Of a DNA stretch of 64,000 nucleotides, positions 53,801 through 59,800 are shown one piece after another. Source of the DNA: Gigantopelta aegis (lineage: Eukaryota; Mollusca; Gastropoda; Neomphalida; Peltospiridae); NCBI RefSeq assembly GCF_016097555.1, contig NC_054704.1, positions 99,832,343 to 99,896,342 on the forward strand, given 5' to 3'. The position numbers were made by a program, and so were the translations under genes. The notes under the pieces were generated by a model. That model had not been told where the DNA came from. It worked only from the letters and a program-made list of their open reading frames with translations, and searched no databases. Numbering within the stretch: the stretch's first letter is position 1; each line of letters begins with the position of its first letter.

Positions 53801-56800
53801 AGTAATCTAGATATAGTCATAATTCTTGATATTTAGGAGAGATAATATAAACCATATGCTATTAGAAACGTTAACACTCTAAATGTAATTAGGAATTAAC
53901 TAATTATGAGTCATTTCTAGGACTGCTGCTCACTTTCTAGCATTTGTGTCCATATTAAAATTTTAAAAACAAAAATCGCTTCTTACTCCATATAATTAAT
54001 TTCGAGTCTTGGGGTCAGGTTATAGTGTATTAAAGAGATCACCTGGTCACATTGCCAGTGAGAACTGGCACACGGTCGGAGTGCACACACTGAACATTAT
54101 AGCCATTTTATCACTTGTTGATTATAATGGGGAGGGGAGGAGAGGAGAAATGCAGTATGTGAGAGGTCAGGTAAAGGTATTTAAAGAGAAGATCACCTGG
54201 TCACACTGCCAGCCAGGACTGGCACACGGTCGGAGCGTCTTCTGTCTACCACACAGACACTTCTGTTCGCTCGTCTTGGGACATGCGGCACATTCACCTG
54301 GTGGAAAAAGACTAGAATTTTAACCACAACATTTCAACAACTGTATAAATGCAATTATTTCAATTAATTTAGTCACCAGCTGACATGGCTGTTGACACTT
54401 GTGGTGTCTACAAGACAGCTCTTTACTACAAGGCTGACCACAGCACTCTACCACTGAGCTACCTCCTAACTCACCTGGGTGACATGGCTGTTGACACTTG
54501 TGGTGTCTACAAGACAGCTCTTTACTACAAGGCTGACCACAGCACTCTACCACTGAGCTACCTCCTAACTCACCTGGGTGACATGGCTGTTGACACTTGT
54601 GGTGTCTACAAGACAGCTCTTTACCACAAGGCTGACCACAGCACTCTACCACTGAGCTATCTCCTAACTCACCTGGGTGACATGGCTGTTGACACTTGTG
54701 GTGTCTACAAGACAGCTCTTTACCACAAGGCTGACCACAGCACTCTACCACTGAGCTACCTCCTAACTCACCTGGGTGACATGGCTGTTGACACTTGTGG
54801 TGTCTACAAGACAGCTCTTTACCACAAGGCTGACCACAGCACTCTACCACTGAGCTATCTCCTAACTCACCTGGGTGACATGGCTGTTGACACTTGTGGT
54901 GTCTACAAGACAGCTCTTTACCACTGAGCTACCTCCTAACTCACCTGGGTGACATGGCTGTTGACACTTGTGGTGTCTACAAGACAGCTCTTTACTACAA
55001 GGCTGACCACAGCACTCTACCACTGAGCTACCTCCTAACTCACCTGGGTGACATGGCTGTTGACACTTGTGGTGTCACTTGCTCTGTCTACAAGACAGCT
55101 CTACCTCCTAACTCACCTGGGTGACATGGCTGTTGACACTTGTGGTGTCTACAAGACAGCTCTTTACCACAAGGCTGACAGCACTCTACCACTGAGCTAC
55201 CTCCTAACTCACCTGGGTGACATGGCTGTTGACACTTGTGGTGTCTACAAGACAGCTCTTTACTACAAGGCTGACCACAGGAGCTACCTCCTAACTCACC
55301 TGGGTGACCACAGTGGTGTCACAAGACAGCTCTTTACCACTGAGCTACCTCCTAACTCACCTGGGTGACATGGCTGTTGACACTTGTGGTGTCTACAAGA
55401 CAGCTCTTTACCACTGAGCTACCTCCTAACTCACCTGGGTGACATGGCTGTTGACACTTGTGGTGTCTACAAGACAGCTCTTTACCACTGAGCTACCTCC
55501 TAACTCACCTGGCTGACCACAGCACTCTACCACTGAGCTATCTCCTAACTCACCTGGGTGACATGGCTGTTGACACTTGTGGTGTCTACAAGACAGCTCT
55601 TTACCACAAGGCTGACCACAGCACTCTACCACTGAGCTACCTCCTAACTCACCTGGGTGACATGGCTGTTGACACTTGTGGTGTCTACAAGACAGCTCTT
55701 TACTACAAGGCTGACCACAGCACTCTACCACTGAGCTACCTCCTAACTCACCTGGGTGACATGGCTGTTGACACTTGTGGTGTCTACAAGACAGCTCTTT
55801 ACTACAAGGCTGACCACAGCACTCTACCACTGAGCTACCTCCTAACTCACCTGGGTGACATGGCTGTTGACACTTGTGGTGTCTACAAGACAGCTCTTTA
55901 CTACAAGGCTGACCACAGCACTCTACCACTGAGCTACCTCCTAACTCACCTGGGTGACATGGCTGTTGATACTTGTGGTGTCCACAAGACAGCTCTTTAC
56001 CACAAGGCTGACCACAGCACTCTACCACTGAGCTACCTCCTAACTCACCTGGGTGACATGGCTGTTGACACTTGTGGTGTCTACAAGACAGCTCTTTACT
56101 ACAAGGCTGACCACAGCACTCTACCACTGAGCTACCTCCTAACTCACCTGGGTGACATGGCTGTTGACACTTGTGGTGTCTACAAGACAGCTCTTTACCA
56201 CTGAGCTACCTCTTAACTCACCTGGGTGACATGGCTGTTGACACTTGTGGTGTCTACAAGACAGCTCTTTACTACAAGGCTGACCACAGCACTCTACCAC
56301 TGAGCTACCTCCTAACTCACCTGGGTGACATGGCTGTTGACACTTGTGGTGTCTACAAGACAGCTCTTTACCACTGAGCTACCTCCTAACTCACCTGGGT
56401 GACATGGCTGTTGACACTTGTGGTGTCTACAAGACAGCTCTTTACCACAAGGCTGACCACAGCACTCTACCACTGAGCTATCTCCTAACTCACCTGGGTG
56501 ACATGGCTGTTGACACTTGTGGTGTCTACAAGACAGCTCTTTACCACAAGGCTGACCACAGCACTCTACCACTGAGCTATCTCCTAACTCACCTGGGTGA
56601 CATGGCTGTTGACACTTGTGGTGTCCGCAAGACAGCTCTTTACCACAAGGCTGACCACAGCACTCTACCACTGAGCTATCTCCTAACTCACCTGGGTGAC
56701 ATGGCTGTTGACACTTGTGGTGTCCGCAAGACAGCTCTTTACCACAAGGCTGACCACAGCACTCTACCACTGAGCTACCTCCTAACTCACCTGGGTGACA

Positions 56801-59800
56801 TGGCTGTTGACACTTGTGGTGTCTACAAGACAGCTCTTTACCACAAGGCTGACCACAGCACTCTACCACTGAGCTACCTCCTAACTCACCTGGGTGACAT
56901 GGCTGTTGACACTTGTGGTGTCTACAAGACAGCTCTTTACCACAAGGCTGACCACAGCACTCTACCACTGAGCTACCTCCTAACTCACCTGGGTGACATG
57001 GCTGTTGACACTTGTGGTGTCTACAAGACAGCTCTTTACCACAAGGCTGACCACAGCACTCTACCACTGAGCTACCTCCTAACTCACCTGGGTGACATGG
57101 CTGTTGACACTTGTGGTGTCTACAAGACAGCTCTTTACCACAAGGCTGACCACAGGCCCAGGTACGAGCACTGCACCGGCGCATTTGTGGAGCTTGCTTC
57201 CCGCAGTAACACGTCGATTTGACGAGCTTGGGGCATGGAGGACAAGGACCTGCAACAACAAACATTTCACCTGTTATCCTGAGACACAAACATGTAAAAT
57301 GGGGATCTGACACCCATTTAAAAGTAAAACCTGGAAAGATATTTTAGAAAGCTGAAAACTTTACCATACTTGTATTCGCCTGGAAAGATGAGTGATCACA
57401 CTCGGTCCCCGGCACTCTCACCACAACAGTTTTAAGAAAGTAGCAGATTGATGACCACACAATAAAATGTTCACATGATTGCTCACCTAGCACAATTTCA
57501 CGAGTGATCTACAGCTCGCCTTCATTTTGCTCATGATGAAGACTGTACTAAGATAAAGGTCTATTCTTGGCATTCTGGGTCAAATTGAATTTCTTGTGTG
57601 AAAATTAATTTATGCAAAAAAAGAAGAAAAAAGAGCTGAATTTGAATTTGTTTAAAAACCATATCAAAATAAACTTTTATTAGTTACAGAATAAACCTTG
57701 TTTTGAGGACAAAGTTACAATTCAAACGAATCATAGTGTAAATGACTTAGCAAAGCAGATGTAAGTGTTTATGTATGTATATATCTGAACATCGTTAATT
57801 CAACCACTGCAGTTAAAAAAAACAAATATAAATAGAGGGAAAGACATGCCTAAGTTCTATTTCTAAGAAGAATTTCGCAACCAAGGTTTCTGCCACAGGG
57901 TACAGAGGGTTAAATGGATACATTTTTAAAATTTTCAGATAAATGATAGTAAGAGAACTGCTGTTCAAAATGTGACAAAGCACATGGAATGCAGTGGTCA
58001 ATTGCAAAACATTTCAATCCCATAACCACCTATTAGGACATTTATGGTGGGTTTTGTTTCTATTTCGTACCCTCAAATTATTTTCTAGCAGAAAGCCTGG
58101 CTGCTAATTATTTGTTTAATCTGGTATATACGAAATGACTGAATACTAGACCTGGATGACAGAGGAGAAGACAGGAATGTCCGCAGTCCGGTCTGAGTCG
58201 TGTGTTGCACGTCTGTCCACATGAGTGTGGGACAAGCCACGGGTCGAACTTGGGGTCCTGCACCTTGCCACAGAAACAGAAGTACTTAGTCGGACAGGCA
58301 CTCGGCTCATACTCATGGCGACACTTAGGACTGGAAACCAAAAAACATACAGGTCAAATTTAAACTTCGTTTTCTTTAACTATTTATTACACAAGTTTAT
58401 TTTGTGCAAGAATATATAGGTAAGTTCTTGTGCAAGATAAACAAAAAAGTTTGTTTTGTTTAACAATAAAACTAAAGCAAATTGATTTATTAATCATCAG
58501 CTATTGGATGATCCTGAGTCTTGGAGAGGAAACCTGCAACATTTTTCAATTAGTAGCAAAGGATCTTTTATATGCACCATCACAAACAGGATAGCATATA
58601 CATAGCCTTATACCAGTCATGGCGTACGGGCTCTAATGAGAAATTAAAGTTTGTTTTATTTAACGACACCACTAAAATACATTAATTTATTAATCATCGG
58701 CTATTGGATGTTAAACATTTGGTAATTCTGACATATAGTCATAGTGAGTAGTTAGTGGCAAGGGATCTATTATACGCACCATGACAGAGAGGATAGCACA
58801 TACCATGGCTTTTTTTATATACCAGTCGTGGCGCACTTGTTGAAATTAAAAATTGCCCAATGGGCCCACAGACGAGGATCGATCCTAGACCGACTGTCCA
58901 TCAGCAGTAGCTTTACCACTGGGCTATGCCCTGGCCCCATAAAGATGGAGATAAGAGAATGAGTACATGTCTGTAAAACCCCATGCCTCGACTGGGATCC
59001 GAACCCAGTACCTACCAGCCTGTAGACTGATGGCCTACCACGACACCACCAAGGCCAGTATAACAGAATGAGTACATGTCTGTAAAACGGGAAGTAACAA
59101 TACACCAACACAATGCACTTAAATAATTAAGAATTACATCCACATGAAAATAGTTTTAAAAAACAAAACGTCCTGTTAATATGCAGTACATATAAAAGAT
59201 CCATTGCTGCATTAGGACAAATGTAGCAGGTTTCCTCTGATGACTACGAGTCAGAATTACCAAATGTTTGACATCCAATAGCCGATGATTAATTAATTAA
59301 TCAATATGCTCCAGTGGTGTCGTTAAACAAAACAAACTTTAAACATTTTACACAGTGTTCAAGGTTTAACGGGGGTTTTTTCTCTGCCATTTTGATTCCC
59401 TAAACATATCTAAAAATAAACAATTGAGTGTTTCCAGGAATATATCGGAATAAATTAGACAGGGTCAGTCAGCTTCTAAAATAATTTTTTTAAATTTCAC
59501 ATTTTTATTCTTTTAATTAAACACAAAACAAATTGCAAACAAATGTTCTAAACAACCTAAACAATATTAAAGCTCAAACAGCCGTTGTTAGAAATATCCT
59601 GAGATTTCAAACATATTCCTTTCATGTATGTTGTCTGAGTGTGAACAGTGCCAGTGTATCAAGTATTTACCAGTGCCAGGGAATGTTGTCGGTGGACGCG
59701 TCATCCCCAGCCTGGTATTTCTGGATGTAGACTCCTTCACGTACCCACTTCTGAATACACTGCATGTGAAACATACAGCAACACCCACTGCACGTCCAGA

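Noticed and set aside
54385..57222. Plus-strand open frames of up to 292 codons ([20 protein letters not shown] repeats)
   Set aside because: They are the antisense of the 99-bp zinc finger array. The minus-strand reading matches a true exon and protein family, the plus-strand one does not.
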